A stretch of DNA of 64,000 bases, taken from positions 1 to 64,000 of the forward strand of contig NZ_JBHEUZ010000016.1 of the NCBI RefSeq assembly GCF_041925275.1, read 5' to 3'. Of the stretch, positions 62,203 to 64,000 are shown one piece after another. The notes beneath the pieces are model-generated. The model was not told where the DNA came from. It made no database searches and worked only from the letters and a program-made list of their open reading frames with translations. Position 1 is the stretch's first letter. The number at the start of each line of letters is the position of its first letter. The DNA is from Parapedobacter pyrenivorans_A (GTDB taxonomy: Bacteria; Bacteroidota; Bacteroidia; Sphingobacteriales; Sphingobacteriaceae). The translations under genes were made by a program, and so were the position numbers.

Positions 62203-64000
62203 ATGCTAAACAGATATATGCAAACATTCATTAAAAAGAAAACAGGCCTCGTAACCGCATGTGCCGCTTTGTTGTGCGCAATGGCGTGCCAAACAGAAAA
62301 CACCGAAAAAGAACCCGTTGCCAAAAAACCGAAAGTGGAAAAAATAACGGTAGCGAATGATTTTGTTGTCGAACACCTCTACAGCCCCTCCGAGAATAAA
62401 AAAGGATCGTGGGTGGCCATGACATTCGACGACAAAGGGCGGATGATCGTGTCTGACCAATATGGTGCCTTATATCGCTTGGAAATGCCCGAAATCGGTT
62501 CCGACACACTTACCAGCGCGCCCCAGCAACTTGTTTTTCCCGAAGACCAATGGGAAAACGACAGTACCCAAACCAAAATGGGAATGGGATACGCCCAAGG
62601 ACTTCTTTGGGCATTCAATAGCCTGTATGTGGTGGTAAACCATAACGGCGGCTCCAACTTGGAGAAAAGCAGTGGCCTATACCGACTGAGGGATACGGAT
62701 AACGACGATCAGTTTGACGAAATAACCCAATTGAAGACATTCGACGGCCACAGCGGTGAACATGGTCCACACAGCATCGTCCTTGCGCCGGACGGGCAGT
62801 CGCTCTATCTCGTGTTGGGCAACCATGTGAATGTACCCCAAATGGACAGCTACTTGCTCCCTTCCAATTGGAACGAAGACAACCTTTTGCAACGGATAAC
62901 AGACCCGCGCGGGCACGCCACGGACCGGATGGCTCCGGGTGGCTTTATCGTCAAGACAGATTCCCTCGGGAAAAACTGGCAGTTCGTGGCCGGCGGGTTC
63001 CGCAACACCTTCGATATCACGTTTAACAACGATGGAGAGCTCTTCGCCTATGACTCGGATATGGAATGGGATTTCGGCATGCCCTGGTACCGCCCCACAC
63101 GTCTATTACACGTTACCAAAGGAGCCGAATTTGGCTGGCGCACGGGAAATTCAAAATGGGCAACTTACTACCCCGACAACCTCCCTTCCTTGCTCAACAT
63201 TGGCCAGGGATCGCCAACCAACCTGATGGATGGTGGGAAAGCCAAATTCCCGGACAACTACCGCAACAGCCTGTTTGCATTTGACTGGAGCTTCGGCATC
63301 ATCTACTCCGTACATCTAAAGCAGCAAGGTGCCTCATATACCGTATCGGCCGAAGAATTCCTCTCCGGTGTACCCTTACCGCTTACCGATGGCGAAATCG
63401 GACCGGATGGTGCACTCTACTTCCTTACCGGTGGACGGCGGCTCGATTCAGACCTCTATCGCGTATCTTACAAAAACCGCGATAAGGTTCGTGCGGAACC
63501 GACGAAAGAAAATGAGATCACCGACGAGATGGCCATCCGAAGAAAGATTGAAAACCACCTCGACCATGCCCCGGACTCGAACATCGTAAACGAGGTATGG
63601 CCGTACCTAAACCACAACGATCGCCATGTTCGCTATGCCGCCACCGCTGTGCTGATGCAGCAGCCCGTTACCGTATGGGGTAAGAAAGCTTTCCGCGAAA
63701 AGAACATCCGAACAGTGACCCATGCCATGTTGGCCATGGCCAAGACAGACGACTCCATACTCCAGCCAATCATATTCCGCAAATTGATGACCATCAATTT
63801 CGGCCGGATATCGAAAGAGAACAAAATTGCCCTGCTACGTGCCGTGGAGGTGGCACTATACCGGATGGGGAATGTAGAACCTGCCATCACCAATCGATTA
63901 GCAGCTTATTTCTCTGACCATTACCCGGCCAATGACAACGCACTCAATCGGGAACTCAGCAAGATACTCATCCATATCGAAGCGCCCTATGCCGCCGAAC
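62203..64000 (+). CDS. PVC-type dehydrogenase-propeller lipoprotein, 3' end outside the window
   Basis: An open frame from the ATG at 62203 (or 62218, MQTFIKKKTGLVTACAALLC with lipobox AMAC) to the window edge, at least 599 codons. The N-terminus is a lipoprotein signal followed by a Lys/Glu-rich spacer. The rest is a propeller related to the preceding gene but without an SGNH part: GSWVAMTFDDKGRMIVSDQYG, EHGPHSIVLAPDGQSLYLVLGNH, GGFRNTFDITFNNDGELFAYDSDMEWD and IGPDGALYFLTGGRR. HEAT-like repeats begin near residue 460. A C-terminal CxxCH is expected beyond the window. It has the shared upstream element. Confidence 0.9.
   Translation, partial: MLNRYMQTFIKKKTGLVTACAALLCAMACQTENTEKEPVAKKPKVEKITVANDFVVEHLYSPSENKKGSWVAMTFDDKGRMIVSDQYGALYRLEMPEIGSDTLTSAPQQLVFPEDQWENDSTQTKMGMGYAQGLLWAFNSLYVVVNHNGGSNLEKSSGLYRLRDTDNDDQFDEITQLKTFDGHSGEHGPHSIVLAPDGQSLYLVLGNHVNVPQMDSYLLPSNWNEDNLLQRITDPRGHATDRMAPGGFIVKTDSLGKNWQFVAGGFRNTFDITFNNDGELFAYDSDMEWDFGMPWYRPTRLLHVTKGAEFGWRTGNSKWATYYPDNLPSLLNIGQGSPTNLMDGGKAKFPDNYRNSLFAFDWSFGIIYSVHLKQQGASYTVSAEEFLSGVPLPLTDGEIGPDGALYFLTGGRRLDSDLYRVSYKNRDKVRAEPTKENEITDEMAIRRKIENHLDHAPDSNIVNEVWPYLNHNDRHVRYAATAVLMQQPVTVWGKKAFREKNIRTVTHAMLAMAKTDDSILQPIIFRKLMTINFGRISKENKIALLRAVEVALYRMGNVEPAITNRLAAYFSDHYPANDNALNRELSKILIHIEAPYAAE

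Noticed and set aside
1..64000. CRISPR arrays, rRNA genes, prophage modules
   Set aside because: No regularly spaced repeats, rRNA sequence or phage structural genes were seen.

Overview
The window looks like a chromosome segment of a Bacteroidota bacterium of the Sphingobacteriaceae type (Parapedobacter/Pedobacter-like). The evidence is a SusC/SusD pair, DUF4974-type FecR with an ECF sigma factor and an STN-containing TonB receptor, a FucP-type sugar permease, many lipoprotein signals, and many promoters carrying the Bacteroidota -7 element TAnnTTTG. The species assignment is an inference.

Layout. 1-6.9 kb: a four-gene polysaccharide-utilisation operon on the minus strand (SusC, SusD, a small lipoprotein, a DUF4185 protein that may be a glycanase). 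7-12.8 kb: hrpB, a toxin-antitoxin locus whose PIN toxin is cut to 32 codons, an M3 peptidase, and a VOC protein with a coupled Cys-rich small ORF. 13-24.4 kb: a seven-gene minus-strand block in which an ECF sigma/FecR/STN-TonB receptor set precedes a PepSY protein, a small Cys-rich exported protein, a heavy-metal RND pump fused to its own TolC-like channel, and the CusB-like adaptor. 24.5-28.9 kb: a frameshifted GNAT pseudogene, a large TraB/GumN protein and a gene fragment.

28.9-35.7 kb is the most interesting part. Two SPFH-type proteins, a zinc-ribbon membrane protein, a WYL regulator and the RNA ligase RtcB surround an 800-base gap. That gap contains two copies of one palindromic operator, a tRNA-like element whose 3' half lies before its 5' half (a circularly permuted tRNA mimic, Y-RNA-like in design), and further strong hairpins. 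A terminator-like hairpin sits directly before rtcB. I read this as an RNA-repair locus with a tRNA-mimic RNA in its leader.

35.8-47 kb: a DGPF protein with an ECF42-type sigma factor, an IS21 istB remnant, a serine hydrolase, an alpha/beta hydrolase, a DUF2975/XRE pair, a GH16 glucanase with a companion exported protein, and proBA. 47.4-50.3 kb: a MarR regulator with yggS, a DUF2024 gene, a CxxC thioredoxin-like protein and a LOG-family gene, tied together by a repeated operator GTTAG-N5-CTAAC that overlaps two -7 elements. 50.6-64 kb: an ABC-F protein, a FucP-like permease, panD, and three very large exported proteins joining sugar-dehydrogenase-type propellers, ThuA or SGNH-like domains and cytochrome c. 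Two of these share a bipartite upstream element with exactly conserved spacing, and the last runs off the window.
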